Shown here one piece after another: positions 15,595 through 25,620 of a stretch of DNA of 64,000 nt. Position numbers and translations under genes: made by a program. The stretch is from Sphingobacterium deserti (GTDB lineage: Bacteria > Bacteroidota > Bacteroidia > Sphingobacteriales > Sphingobacteriaceae). How positions within the stretch are numbered: the first letter of the stretch is position 1; each line of letters starts with the position of its first letter. A model generated the notes under the pieces. It was not told the origin of the DNA. It ran no database searches and saw only the letters and a list, made by a program, of their open reading frames with translations. The stretch spans positions 1 through 64,000 of the forward strand of contig NZ_JJMU01000048.1 of NCBI RefSeq assembly GCF_000757725.1, written 5' to 3'.

Positions 15595-18210
15595 TTAGAC
15601 CAAGCTTGCTAAGCTCTCTTTTAAGATGTCGATTTTAGCTTGGGCATCTGCCCGTTTGTTTTGCTCATTTTGCACAATTTCAGGCTTGGCATTTTGAACA
15701 AACCGTTCGTTGGAAAGCTTTTTGTCTACTGAAACTAAAAACCCTTCAAGATAGGCTATTTCTTTGCTGATCCGCTCTTTTTCCGCATCTACATCAAGAT
15801 TATCTTCCAAAGCTACGTAGCATTCATTTTTACCAGCTAAAAAGCTTACAGCACCCTGCACTTTTTCCTTCACTAAGCTGAACTCCGCTATATTCGCTAG
15901 CTTGATAATACTTTCTTGGTATTTACCAAAATCAATAACGGATGCGTTAATAGCCAATGGCAGGGCTACTTTAGGCGATATACCTTTGCTATTTCGTATA
16001 CTGCGCACTTCTGAAATCACTTGCTGAACAATTTCAAATTCCGCAATTAGTTTTTCATCAAAAGGCTGTACCGTAGGATAAGCAGCAACAATAACACAGT
16101 CATTAGCTTCGCGCGCGCCGAAAAGGTCATCATGCCACAATTCCTCGGTCAAAAATGGCATGAACGGATGAGTAAGCGTGAGAATTTTTTCGAAAAAGGA
16201 TTTGGCAGTTTCCAAGGTCTCCCGTTCGATAGGTGCTTGGTAAGCAGGTTTTACCAATTCCAAATACCAGGCACAGAAGTCATCCCACACTAATTTATAC
16301 GTGGCCATCAGCGCGTCAGATAGACGGTAGTTTGCGAAGTGATCTTCTATTTCCGCTACCGCTTGATTGAAACGGCTCTCAAACCATTTGGCTGCATTCT
16401 TCTGTGCATCGGTAGCTGGGCTCTCCGTCGTTTCCCAGCCTTTTACCAAACGGAATGCGTTCCATATTTTATTGGCGAAGTTTCGGCCCTGCTCGCAGTA
16501 AGAAACATCAAACATCAAGTCATTTCCGGCAGGGGAAGATAGCAACATCCCTACGCGTACGCCATCGGTTCCGTATTGTTCCATCAGCCCGATAGGATCT
16601 GGGGAATTACCGAGCGACTTGGACATCTTACGCCCCTGTTTGTCGCGCACAATACCTGTTAGATAAACATTACGAAATGGTGGCTTCTGCGTGTAATCGT
16701 GTCCCATAATGATCATCCGCGCGACCCAAAAGAATAAGATCTCCGGAGCTGTTACTAAATCGTTGGTCGGGAAATAATACTGGAATTCTGGATTGTTAGG
16801 ATTTCGTACACCATCAAAAACAGACATTGGCCACAAGCCTGAGGAAAACCAAGTATCCAATACATCATCTTCCTGCCGAAGTCCCGATATCGATTTGCCT
16901 TGCGACTCGAATGCACGTATTGCCTCTGCTTCCGTCTTCGCAACAACCCATTCGTTGCGCTCGTTGTACCAAGCTGGAATGCGCTGTCCCCACCAAAGCT
17001 GTCTGGAAATACACCAATCTTTAACATTTTCCATCCAATGCTTGTAGGATGCAAAAAACTTCTCCGGAATGAGTTTTATAGTTCCATTTTCCACGTATTC
17101 CAGTGCCGGTTTCGCCAGAGTATCCATCTTGCAAAACCATTGCATCGATAATTTAGGTTCTATGGCAGCGTCTGTCCGTTCGGAGAAACCTACTTGCGAT
17201 TTGTAATCATCAATCTTTTCGATCTGACCTACTTCTTCCAGCAGCTTGGCCACTTTCTTCCGAGCGCTGAAACGATCTTCACCAATGAGTATTTCCGCTT
17301 TTTCGTTCAATGTACCATCGTCATTCAGGATATCAATAACTTCCAGATTGTGCTTTTGCCCAAGCTCATAGTCATTCAAATCATGCGCAGGCGTAACCTT
17401 CAAACATCCAGTTCCGAATTCCATCTCTACATACTCATCTTCTATAATTGGAATCTCTCTGTTGATAAGCGGCACGAGCACCGTTTTTCCCTTAAGATGG
17501 GTATAACGTTCGTCATTTGGATTTATACATATTGCTGTATCCGCCATAATCGTTTCTGGACGAGTCGTGGCGATGATAACATAGTCATTACTTTCCTTAA
17601 CCTTATAGCGTATGTAGTACAGCTTTTGGTTTACTTCTTTCCGGATGACTTCCTCGTCCGACAACGCTGTCCGTCCTTGCGGATCCCAATTCACCATGCG
17701 AACGCCACGATAAATATAGCCTTCGTTGTAAAATTTAATGAATGTATCGATTACCGATTCGGAAAGGTCGGGATCCATCGTAAATTTCGTGCGTTCCCAA
17801 TCGCAGGAAGCCCCTAACTTTTCGAGCTGTTTTAAAATAATTCCACCATACTTTTCTTTCCATTCCCAGGCATGGCTTAAGAAATCTTCTCTCGACAATG
17901 ATTTTTTGTCTATCCCTTGCTCTTTCAACATAGCAACCACTTTTGTTTCGGTGGCAATGGAAGCATGATCTGTACCGGGCACCCAGCAGGCATTTTTACC
18001 CTGCATCCGTGCTCGGCGAATCAGCACATCCTGAATGGTATTGTTTAACATGTGTCCCATGTGCAGCACACCTGTTACATTAGGTGGCGGCATTACTATC
18101 GTGTATGGTTCACGTTCATCAGGTGTGGATCGGAAGAAACCGTTTTCCATCCAATACGAATACCATTTGTCTTCAGCTTCTTTAGGATTGTATGTTTTTG
18201 CTATGCTCAT
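15595..18210 (-). CDS. valS: Valyl-tRNA synthetase
   Basis: Class I aminoacyl-tRNA synthetase that charges tRNA-Val. I chose the ATG at 18208-18210 (MSIAKTYNPKEAEDKWYSYW, 871 aa) over one 24 bp upstream, because the family starts here. The HIGH motif is HMGH at residues 50-53 (PPPNVTGVLHMGHML) and the KMSKS loop is at 528-532 (GRKMSKSLGN). An editing (CP1) domain lies between, with TTRPETIMADTAICINP. The C-terminal part has the anticodon-binding domain and ends in a coiled coil (about 800-871) typical of ValRS. Single gene with its own -7 box and terminator. Confidence 0.97.
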   Translation of the reverse strand: MSIAKTYNPKEAEDKWYSYWMENGFFRSTPDEREPYTIVMPPPNVTGVLHMGHMLNNTIQDVLIRRARMQGKNACWVPGTDHASIATETKVVAMLKEQGIDKKSLSREDFLSHAWEWKEKYGGIILKQLEKLGASCDWERTKFTMDPDLSESVIDTFIKFYNEGYIYRGVRMVNWDPQGRTALSDEEVIRKEVNQKLYYIRYKVKESNDYVIIATTRPETIMADTAICINPNDERYTHLKGKTVLVPLINREIPIIEDEYVEMEFGTGCLKVTPAHDLNDYELGQKHNLEVIDILNDDGTLNEKAEILIGEDRFSARKKVAKLLEEVGQIEKIDDYKSQVGFSERTDAAIEPKLSMQWFCKMDTLAKPALEYVENGTIKLIPEKFFASYKHWMENVKDWCISRQLWWGQRIPAWYNERNEWVVAKTEAEAIRAFESQGKSISGLRQEDDVLDTWFSSGLWPMSVFDGVRNPNNPEFQYYFPTNDLVTAPEILFFWVARMIIMGHDYTQKPPFRNVYLTGIVRDKQGRKMSKSLGNSPDPIGLMEQYGTDGVRVGMLLSSPAGNDLMFDVSYCEQGRNFANKIWNAFRLVKGWETTESPATDAQKNAAKWFESRFNQAVAEIEDHFANYRLSDALMATYKLVWDDFCAWYLELVKPAYQAPIERETLETAKSFFEKILTLTHPFMPFLTEELWHDDLFGAREANDCVIVAAYPTVQPFDEKLIAEFEIVQQVISEVRSIRNSKGISPKVALPLAINASVIDFGKYQESIIKLANIAEFSLVKEKVQGAVSFLAGKNECYVALEDNLDVDAEKERISKEIAYLEGFLVSVDKKLSNERFVQNAKPEIVQNEQNKRADAQAKIDILKESLASLV

Positions 18211-18231
18211 TATATTTTCAGATTCGAAAAG

Positions 18232-18239
18232 CAAAAATA
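18232..18239 (-). promoter_or_regulatory. Putative -7 element of valS
   Basis: Minus-strand TATTTTTG (TAnnTTTG consensus), 21 nt before the valS start at 18210. No matching -33 box is evident. Confidence 0.45.
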
Positions 18240-18327
18240 GACAATTACCAACATTTAACAGTTAAATGCGCCGAATAAAATGTTTCTCCAATGACAAGTG
18301 GCTCAATTTAGTATTCCCGAATAACTG

Positions 18328-18335
18328 TATTTTTG
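18328..18335 (+). promoter_or_regulatory. Putative -7 element of the LtaS-like gene
   Basis: TATTTTTG, an exact consensus match, 40 nt before the start at 18376. A weak TTTA (18307-18310) lies 17 bp upstream of it. Confidence 0.45.
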
Positions 18336-18375
18336 CCGTTAATTTTATTTTAACATCGTGTTAATTGTGTGATTT

Positions 18376-20250
18376 ATGAGAAGGTGGCCCGCTTGGCGAT
18401 CTAATTTGATATTCTTTGTGTCATTAATTGGCTATTGGCTTGTATTAAGCTTTATTGACAGGGCTGTATTTACGGTCGCTGTTTGGGAACGATTTGATGA
18501 GAAAGCTGATGCGTTTTACGCTTTTTTACATGGCCTGTTTTTAGACATGTCTTTGAGTTCTTACCTCATGGTTATCCCATGTTTGTTTTTTCCAATTCAG
18601 CAGTTTTTCATTAGACGGCCGGTTTCACGGTGGTGGTTGCGCGTCTATGTCATGGTTCCTACATTTCTATTTGCGGCTATCACCGTAAGTAACCTACCGC
18701 TGTATGAAGCTTGGGGTGAAAAAATAAGCAAGCGAGCCATTATGTTAGGTATTGATACGATAGGTGGGGTGGCCAGCTCCATCGATCTTTCTATGATTTG
18801 GCAAAGCTTGTTGGTGCTAGTAATGTTTTTCGCCTGTGCGCATTATTTTTACCACCTTGTCGTGGTGCACTATGCACGTTATAGTCCGCTGCCGAAACGA
18901 GCCGCAACACTGTCTTTTTTACTTTTGGCCATTATCTTGTTCACCTTTATTCGGGGAGGCTATGGACGAGCAACACTAAACCAAAGTTCTGTTTATTTTT
19001 CAGATGATAATACCGCTAACCATGCTGCAGTGAATACCTATTGGTCTTTCTTGAAAGATCTGACAAAAAGTACGAAAAAGTCGCCTTATGCATTCATGAA
19101 GAAAAAGGATGCGGAAGCACTGCTTTCTTCTGTCGTCAGAACGTCGGAAGAGAAAACGAAAAGTGTATTGACGACTGACAGGCCCAACGTCATTTTGGTG
19201 ATATTGGAAGGCATGGTGGCGCAAGTATTTGAAGATCTAGGTGGCGAGAAGGATGTAACACCAGGTATGAAAATGTTGATGGATGAAGGCGTCTCCTTTA
19301 GGCGTGCATACGCTGCTGCAGATCGATCTGACAAAGGAATGGTAGCAATTATGAGTGGTTTTCCTGCGCAAGGGCCTGAAAGTATTATCAAATACATTCC
19401 CAAACACGAGAAACTGCCCGCGATAGGACAGATTTACGACTCGCTGGGGTATGCAACATCATTCTATCATGGCGGACAAAGCGAATTCTACAACTTCAAA
19501 TCCTATATGTTTACGCATGGAATTGAGCAAGTAGTGGATAATGACGATTTTCCATTGCAGGAGATGCGAAACTCCTGGGGCGTGTATGATCACGTTGTCG
19601 CCAAACAGATGTTACAGGATCTCCACAGCGAGAAGAAGCCATTTTTCAGTGTCTTTTACACCTTGGTGAATCATGAGCCCTTCCACTTGGAACCTTCTTA
19701 TAAGTTTGGGAATAAAACAAAAGCGGACGCATACCGAAGTACGAGTTTCTACACCGATTCCATGCTATTCAATTTTGTGGAGGAAGCGAAAAAGCAGTCT
19801 TGGTACGAAAACACCATCATTATTGTTACCTCGGATCACGGTCACATCTATCCATCGGAGAAATTTGGATTGGAAAGGCCTGAACGCTATCATATCCCGC
19901 TCTTTGTATTTGGAGGCGCATTAAAAGGCGAATATAAAGGCTTGAAAATCGACGAAGTGGTTAGCCAGCTGGATGTTGCGCCAACGTTAGCACATTTCGT
20001 GAAAGCTGATGCTGAGCGCTTTACATATGGAAGTGATTTGTTTGCGGTACAGCGGAAGCATACGGCCTTCTACAATTCCAATAGCACCTTTGGGATCATA
20101 ACCGATAAGGATGCGGTGAGCTACGATATGTTAAAAAGAAACGTGGGCTATAGCACGGTGCCGGCCACAAATGCCGCCCAACGCGACAGCCTATTGCACA
20201 TTGCAAAAGGATATTATCAGCATGTTTTTGAAGATTTTCTAACCTATTAA
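18376..20250 (+). CDS. LtaS-like membrane sulfatase/phosphoglycerol-transferase family protein
   Basis: 624 aa. Five hydrophobic segments in the first about 210 residues anchor a periplasmic alkaline-phosphatase-superfamily domain (about 265-600). The domain shows the metal-binding start (NVILVILEGM), the nucleophile region ADRSDKGMVAIMSG with Ser318 where LtaS-type enzymes usually carry Thr, HEPF, and VTSDHGH with the second metal site. In Firmicutes such enzymes polymerise glycerol phosphate. In Gram-negative Bacteroidota the natural substrate is not settled and may be a phospholipid head-group transferred to an envelope glycan. Monocistronic; convergent with the barrel protein gene at 20326. 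Confidence 0.88.
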   Translation: MRRWPAWRSNLIFFVSLIGYWLVLSFIDRAVFTVAVWERFDEKADAFYAFLHGLFLDMSLSSYLMVIPCLFFPIQQFFIRRPVSRWWLRVYVMVPTFLFAAITVSNLPLYEAWGEKISKRAIMLGIDTIGGVASSIDLSMIWQSLLVLVMFFACAHYFYHLVVVHYARYSPLPKRAATLSFLLLAIILFTFIRGGYGRATLNQSSVYFSDDNTANHAAVNTYWSFLKDLTKSTKKSPYAFMKKKDAEALLSSVVRTSEEKTKSVLTTDRPNVILVILEGMVAQVFEDLGGEKDVTPGMKMLMDEGVSFRRAYAAADRSDKGMVAIMSGFPAQGPESIIKYIPKHEKLPAIGQIYDSLGYATSFYHGGQSEFYNFKSYMFTHGIEQVVDNDDFPLQEMRNSWGVYDHVVAKQMLQDLHSEKKPFFSVFYTLVNHEPFHLEPSYKFGNKTKADAYRSTSFYTDSMLFNFVEEAKKQSWYENTIIIVTSDHGHIYPSEKFGLERPERYHIPLFVFGGALKGEYKGLKIDEVVSQLDVAPTLAHFVKADAERFTYGSDLFAVQRKHTAFYNSNSTFGIITDKDAVSYDMLKRNVGYSTVPATNAAQRDSLLHIAKGYYQHVFEDFLTY

Positions 20251-20325
20251 TAAGGCTTGTCTGCACTTAACATCAAAAAAATAGGTGTATTTTTTCGGTA
20301 AGAAAGACAGTCCCGAGATTATTAG

Positions 20326-21351
20326 TTATTTTTTTTCCCAAATATCTGCGCCAAAGCGGTAGCGTAGCGTAAAAGCTTGTTGATTGCTGGAGCCATCCGG
20401 TGCAAAATGAAACGATGCTGTAAATTTGCCATCCAAATTCCCTTTGCGGAAGGGCACCCATCCGAGGTCTAATCGGTTATAGCGTTTGCGATGATAAAAA
20501 GAATCACCATTAGGTAGGTTTTGCGCGTCGCCAACGTAAATTGTGTTTTCCACAAAAAAGCGTTTGTAGCCTAGAAATGCGGTCGCGATAAGCCCTTTTG
20601 CCGATCTCAGGTCATACACTGTCCGAACGCGATCAAAGCCAACAACACCGCCCACCTCAACAGTCAGCGAATCTAGAAAGGTTTTTCGGCTGAAATCGAC
20701 ACCTGCACGCAGCATCACTAAGCCATTGTCCTGAATATGCTCGTCAATACTATCGTTGCTGGTTAAAGCGTTATGATAGAGTAGGGCGTCATCCTTGATA
20801 TAAAAATCTCCTATGGCGTATTTACCCGTGAGACCTACTACGAATTGTTCCCTATAGCGGAAACTTTGCTTGCTCAACCAGTCGATGTATAATGCCTGTT
20901 TTAATCCGCGCTTTTGAAAAGATAAGTACATCCCTTCAAGATTGGGTCGATCATACAGGAATGTGTCGGCCAATACAATACGTGGCACATCTTTCAGGCG
21001 CTCATAACGCGGCATATGGCCCAGCGCGAAATCAAAGTTTTTATTCTTGTATTGGTAATAGGCTATTGGCGATACACGATTTTTATTTTCCGGGTGCCGA
21101 CCGAAGTCCTGATTGTAATGCAATCCGCCAATAATACGGTTGTTGCTGTCTATAGCGAAATAAACGTTGGGAGACATTAAGGTTCCAAAGATCGTTTTCG
21201 GTTCCGTGTATATCGATTTATATTCCCGGTTATCTGCATAACCAAAAAAATCAATATCAAAACCTACACGTTGCTGCGCATACGTTGAAATTGTGGAGAA
21301 GCAGCACAAAACTAATAGATAGCCGGATAGCCTGCAGAAAATATGTCTCAT
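20326..21351 (-). CDS. Outer-membrane beta-barrel protein, unknown function
   Basis: 341 aa with a Sec signal peptide (residues 1-25, ending TYA|QQ). The mature protein alternates short hydrophobic/aromatic strands with polar turns (for example FDFALGHMPRYERLK, QALYIDWLSKQSFRYREQF), the pattern of a 14-18-strand barrel, and ends in FTLRYRFGADIWEKK. No family is recognised. It lies downstream of sucAB on the same strand but beyond the terminator hairpin at 21376-21411. Confidence 0.7.
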   Translation of the reverse strand: MRHIFCRLSGYLLVLCCFSTISTYAQQRVGFDIDFFGYADNREYKSIYTEPKTIFGTLMSPNVYFAIDSNNRIIGGLHYNQDFGRHPENKNRVSPIAYYQYKNKNFDFALGHMPRYERLKDVPRIVLADTFLYDRPNLEGMYLSFQKRGLKQALYIDWLSKQSFRYREQFVVGLTGKYAIGDFYIKDDALLYHNALTSNDSIDEHIQDNGLVMLRAGVDFSRKTFLDSLTVEVGGVVGFDRVRTVYDLRSAKGLIATAFLGYKRFFVENTIYVGDAQNLPNGDSFYHRKRYNRLDLGWVPFRKGNLDGKFTASFHFAPDGSSNQQAFTLRYRFGADIWEKK

Positions 21352-21375
21352 GTATATGTATAGTGAATGCTAATT

Positions 21376-21411
21376 AAAAAGGTCGCCCTGTGCTATGAAG
21401 ACGACCTTTTT
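21376..21411 (-). terminator. Terminator hairpin between sucB and the barrel-protein gene
   Basis: AAAAAGGTCG (21376-21385) pairs with CGACCTTTTT (21402-21411). On the minus strand the stem ends in a T run. It lies 20 bp after the sucB stop codon and just before the barrel-protein start. Confidence 0.75.
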
Positions 21412-21431
21412 ATTGAAAAAATTATGTGGAT

Positions 21432-22670
21432 TTACACTTCTAATAATAGACGTGCTGGATCCTCTAGTAATTGCTTGACGCGTACTAAGAAGCTTACCGA
21501 TTCCCGACCATCTATTACGCGGTGATCGTAAGAAAGGGCGATATACATCATCGGGCGGATAACAACCTGACCATTTTCCGCGATAGGGCGTTGCACAATA
21601 TTGTGCATACCCAGTATCGCCGACTGCGGCGCATTGATGATCGGAGTAGACATCATCGAACCAAACACACCACCATTGGTGATCGTGAAGGTTCCGCCAG
21701 TCATCTCGTCTATCGTTAACTTGTTATCACGTGCTTTTGTGGCAAGCGTGATGATTTCCTTCTCGATTTGGTAAAGGCTCATTGATTCTGCATTCCGAAT
21801 GACAGGAACTACCAATCCTTTAGGAGCAGATACCGCGATGGAAACATCTGCAAAGTCAGAGAATACAATTTCATTTTCTTCAATACGCGCGTTAACCGCA
21901 GGCCATTCCTTCAGGGCTGTAGTTACTGCTTTGGTGAAGAATGACATAAAACCTAGACCAACACCGTGTTTCTCTTTGAATGTATCTTTATATTTTGAAC
22001 GAAGATCCATAATAGGTTGCATGTTAACCTCATTGAATGTAGTCAACATCGCTGTTTCGTTCTTCACGCTTACCAAACGTTTTGCTATCGTCTTACGTAA
22101 AGAAGTCATTTTTTCACGACGTTCATTACGCGCACCCGCTACCGCAGGTGCTGACGAGGTTGCGGCAGGTTTACTCTCCGCTTTAGGTGCCGCGGGTTTT
22201 GCCTGAGCTTTTTCCGCATCTTCCTTGGTGATGCGTCCTTCTTTGCCAGTACCTTTAATAGTAGAAGCGTCGATACCTTTTTCTCTTAAAATTTTGGCAG
22301 CAGCAGGAGAGGCTGTTCCAGCAGCATACGAATCTGGATTCTCCGGATCTTCTTTTGCTGGCGCCGATGCCGGAGTTTGCTCTTTTTCGGCAGGAGCTTC
22401 TTCTTTCTTTTCCGCACCGCCAGCAGCAGGAGCATCACCATCTTCGATAGAACATACTACTGCACCAATTTCTAAAGTGTCACCTTCTTGAGCGATAATG
22501 CGTAAGATACCAGCTTTCTCAGCAGGTAACTCAAAAGTCGCTTTGTCGGATTCCAATTCGGCAATGTTTTCGTCCATTTCGACGTAGTCGCCATCTTGTT
22601 TTAGCCATTGCGCCAAGGTAACCTCTGTAATGGATTCACCTACGGCAGGTACTTTAATTTCTAAGCTCAT
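21432..22670 (-). CDS. sucB: 2-oxoglutarate dehydrogenase E2 (dihydrolipoyl succinyltransferase)
   Basis: 412 aa; transfers the succinyl group from E1-bound intermediate to CoA in the TCA cycle. The lipoyl domain (1-76) has the modified lysine Lys43 in [13 protein letters not shown]. An Ala/Pro/Glu-rich linker follows, then a peripheral subunit-binding domain (about 115-150, [33 protein letters not shown]), a second linker and the catalytic acyltransferase domain (180-412). The active-site His383 and Asp387 lie in [12 protein letters not shown]. It begins 48 bp after sucA on the same strand. Confidence 0.97.
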   Translation of the reverse strand: MSLEIKVPAVGESITEVTLAQWLKQDGDYVEMDENIAELESDKATFELPAEKAGILRIIAQEGDTLEIGAVVCSIEDGDAPAAGGAEKKEEAPAEKEQTPASAPAKEDPENPDSYAAGTASPAAAKILREKGIDASTIKGTGKEGRITKEDAEKAQAKPAAPKAESKPAATSSAPAVAGARNERREKMTSLRKTIAKRLVSVKNETAMLTTFNEVNMQPIMDLRSKYKDTFKEKHGVGLGFMSFFTKAVTTALKEWPAVNARIEENEIVFSDFADVSIAVSAPKGLVVPVIRNAESMSLYQIEKEIITLATKARDNKLTIDEMTGGTFTITNGGVFGSMMSTPIINAPQSAILGMHNIVQRPIAENGQVVIRPMMYIALSYDHRVIDGRESVSFLVRVKQLLEDPARLLLEV

Positions 22671-22718
22671 ATTTTTGTTTTATGTTATACCAACAACATG
22701 TCAAGCTGCCGATATGTT

Positions 22719-25448
22719 TTAAATTTCAAATGCGTTATTAATGATCTGTGCTTGTTGTGCTAAGTGATGCTTCATATACCCTGTAGCAGGCGAGCCGCTT
22801 TCCGGACGAGCGATCACTTTCAGGTCAAGGCTATTGCCGCGGAACTTGCGGCTGTAATATGGCCATGCACCCATATTCTCGTTTTCTTCTTGCACCCATA
22901 CAAATTCCGCTTTCGCGTATTTCTTTTGAAGCGCCTCAATTTGATCGTACATGATAGGATACAATTGCTCTACGCGAACAATAGCTACGTCTTTTCGCTT
23001 GTCTGCTTCTTGTTTTTCTAGAAGATCGTAATAGATCTTTCCAGAACACAATAAAACACGCTTCACAGATTTTGCCGATACGTTTTTGTCATCAATGATT
23101 TCTTGAAATGCAGCATCCGTAAAATCTTCAAGAGATGACACCGCTTTTGGATGACGTAACAAGCTTTTCGGTGTTGCTACGATAAGTGGTTTTCTGAATT
23201 CGCGATGCAATTGGCGACGCAGCATGTGGAAGTAGTTTGCAGGTGTTGTACAGTTTGCAACGATCATATTATTGTTTCCACACAGCTCTAAATAGCGCTC
23301 AATACGGCATGAGGAGTGCTCTGGACCTTGACCTTCCATGCCATGCGGCAGCAACATCACTAATCCGTTTGAACGCCTCCATTTCGTTTCACCTGCTGAT
23401 ATGTACTGGTCAAATACAATTTGAGCACCGTTGGCGAAGTCTCCAAACTGTGCTTCCCAAATAGTCAGGGAATTTGGGTTTACCGATGAATATCCATATT
23501 CAAAAGCCAATACCGCATACTCTGATAAAAGAGAATTGTAAATATTAAACTTTTCTCCACCCTTTAGTTTAGATAGCGGCGTAAATGTTTCATCCGAATC
23601 TTCTTGCGTTACAACGGCATGGCGGTGAGAAAATGTACCACGCTGTACATCCTGTCCAGATATGCGTACGCGGAAATCTTCACTTAATAGCGTTGCGTAA
23701 GCCATTAGCTCGCCCATTGCCCAGTCGTATTTGTTGGTATCGATCATTTTCAATCGATCTTCGAATACCTTCGTAATTTTCCGGAAGAACTTCTTGTCTT
23801 TCGGTAAGCTATTCATCTCTTTGGCTAAGGCTAAGAATTGTTCCTTGCTTACTTTCGTTTCTGTCGTTATTGAAATATCTGCTCCTCTAGCTGGTCTTAA
23901 CCCTTTCCAAGCACCGGCAAACATCGGGCGTTCTTCGCTTATTTCCTCCACTTTTTTCGCTTCGTCCAAGCGCTCCTGAAGTATTGCGCGGAAATCCTTC
24001 TCCAATAATTTCGCAAAGTCGATGTCGATACTTCCTTGATCAACCAGTTTCTTTACATACAGTGCCAACGTATTTGGATGCTTTTCGATCAATTTGTAAA
24101 GCGACGGTTGTGTGAATTTTGGCTCATCGGCCTCATTATGTCCGTAACGTCTGTATCCGAGCAAATCGATGAAAACATCTGTTTTATATTTTTGACGGTA
24201 TTCTACCGCTAGATTGATTGCATAAACCAAGGCTTCTACGTCGTCACCGTTCACATGGAAAACGGGAGACAATGTCACTTTCGCAATATCTGTACAATAG
24301 GTGGACGAACGCGCATCTTTGTAGTTCGTGGTAAAGCCGACTTGGTTGTTGATAACGATATGTATTGTTCCACCTGTTTTGTAACCATCCAATTTAGACA
24401 TTTGAATGGTTTCGTACACGATACCTTGCGCAGCGACTGCTGCATCACCATGTATCAGGATCGGCGCTATTTTCGAAGAGTCCCCGTCATATTTTAGGTC
24501 AATTTTCGAACGCACCATACCTTCCGCAACGCCATCCACAGTTTCTAAATGCGATGGATTGGGTGCAAGGCTTAAGTGTATGTTCTTACCATCTTGGCTA
24601 GTAATGTCTGATGAAAAGCCTAAATGGTATTTCACATCACCACCGAATTGGATCTCTGGATCGGCCTCATACATCTTCCCTTCAAATTCAGAAAAGATTG
24701 TCTTGTATGATTTGCCCATCACGTTCGTTAATACGTTCAGGCGGCCGCGGTGTGCCATACCAATCACGAACTCTTCAATTCCTAACGAAGAACCCTTTTG
24801 TATAACGGAATCAAGGGCTGGAATCAAAGATTCTGCACCTTCCAGGGAAAAGCGTTTTTGGCCTAAAAACTTAGTGCCTAAAAAGCTTTCAAAAATTACA
24901 GCTTCGTTTAATTTTTTAAGGATACGTTTTTTGCCCTCTAAAGAGAAGTTTGGCGTATTACGCTCGGACTCCATTTTGTCTTGAAGGAATTTGATTTTCT
25001 CAGGATGACGGATGTAGCGGAATTCTGCTCCAATAGAGCCACAGTATGTCTCTTCGATAAGCTGGCGGATATCTTTTAGTTTAGCCTGTCCCAAACCGAC
25101 CTCAACACCGGCATTAAAGACGCTATCTAAATCAGCTTCCGAAAGGCCAAAAGTTTCGAGCTCCTTGCCCGGGAAATATTTACGACGTTCACGAACGGGG
25201 TTTGTTTCGGTGAAAAGATGCCCGCGATCGCGGTATCCGTTGATCATGTTTAAAACATTGATCTCTTTAATTGCTTGCTCGGGAGTTTCGGCAGCAGCAG
25301 CGCCGGTTCCACTGGTTTGGCCAAATTCGAATCCTTCGAAAAATTTCTGCCAACTTACATCTACTGCGTTAGGGTCTTCCTTGTATGCTTGATATAACGA
25401 GTCAATATAGCCTGAATCTGCGTTACTCAAATATGATAATTTGTCCAT
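22719..25448 (-). CDS. sucA: 2-oxoglutarate dehydrogenase E1 component
   Basis: 909 aa thiamine-diphosphate enzyme that decarboxylates 2-oxoglutarate. The N-terminal peptide (MDKLSYLSNADSGYIDSLYQAYKEDPNAVDVSWQ) is the E2-binding segment typical of the OdhA/SucA family. The ThDP-binding core contains IGMAHRGRLNVL, HGDAAVAAQGIVYETIQMS and the GHNEADEP motif. The C-terminal transketolase-like part includes WEAQFGDFANGAQ and LPHGMEGQGPEHSS. It is the first gene of the sucA-sucB pair. E3 (lipoamide dehydrogenase) is not in the window. Confidence 0.97.
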   Translation of the reverse strand: MDKLSYLSNADSGYIDSLYQAYKEDPNAVDVSWQKFFEGFEFGQTSGTGAAAAETPEQAIKEINVLNMINGYRDRGHLFTETNPVRERRKYFPGKELETFGLSEADLDSVFNAGVEVGLGQAKLKDIRQLIEETYCGSIGAEFRYIRHPEKIKFLQDKMESERNTPNFSLEGKKRILKKLNEAVIFESFLGTKFLGQKRFSLEGAESLIPALDSVIQKGSSLGIEEFVIGMAHRGRLNVLTNVMGKSYKTIFSEFEGKMYEADPEIQFGGDVKYHLGFSSDITSQDGKNIHLSLAPNPSHLETVDGVAEGMVRSKIDLKYDGDSSKIAPILIHGDAAVAAQGIVYETIQMSKLDGYKTGGTIHIVINNQVGFTTNYKDARSSTYCTDIAKVTLSPVFHVNGDDVEALVYAINLAVEYRQKYKTDVFIDLLGYRRYGHNEADEPKFTQPSLYKLIEKHPNTLALYVKKLVDQGSIDIDFAKLLEKDFRAILQERLDEAKKVEEISEERPMFAGAWKGLRPARGADISITTETKVSKEQFLALAKEMNSLPKDKKFFRKITKVFEDRLKMIDTNKYDWAMGELMAYATLLSEDFRVRISGQDVQRGTFSHRHAVVTQEDSDETFTPLSKLKGGEKFNIYNSLLSEYAVLAFEYGYSSVNPNSLTIWEAQFGDFANGAQIVFDQYISAGETKWRRSNGLVMLLPHGMEGQGPEHSSCRIERYLELCGNNNMIVANCTTPANYFHMLRRQLHREFRKPLIVATPKSLLRHPKAVSSLEDFTDAAFQEIIDDKNVSAKSVKRVLLCSGKIYYDLLEKQEADKRKDVAIVRVEQLYPIMYDQIEALQKKYAKAEFVWVQEENENMGAWPYYSRKFRGNSLDLKVIARPESGSPATGYMKHHLAQQAQIINNAFEI

Positions 25449-25477
25449 GAGGAAATCTTACGTATAAAAATTTTGCT

Positions 25478-25485
25478 CAAAGTTA
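25478..25485 (-). promoter_or_regulatory. Putative -7 element of sucAB
   Basis: Minus-strand TAACTTTG, an exact TAnnTTTG match, 29 nt before the sucA start at 25448. No TTTG at the expected -33 position. Confidence 0.4.
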
Positions 25486-25620
25486 GCAAATAATAAATAC
25501 TTGACACGCTTAAAATGAACAAAAAAACGCTTGAAAACTGATAATTTTGAAGATTTCTATCTTTTGTGACAAATTTTGGAAAAGGCTATTATTCATCCCT
25601 GCTGATTATGGTCAGGACCG

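Noticed and set aside
17194..17817. Long open frame (207 codons) antisense to valS
   Set aside because: Lies wholly inside a well-conserved synthetase gene, with a protein that looks like no family; an artefact of codon composition.
20275..20294. A/T-only hairpin AAAAAATA/TATTTTTT after the LtaS-like gene
   Set aside because: Too weak thermodynamically to call as a terminator.
24406..24984. 192-codon open frame antisense to sucA
   Set aside because: Overlaps the E1 catalytic core and has no supporting features.
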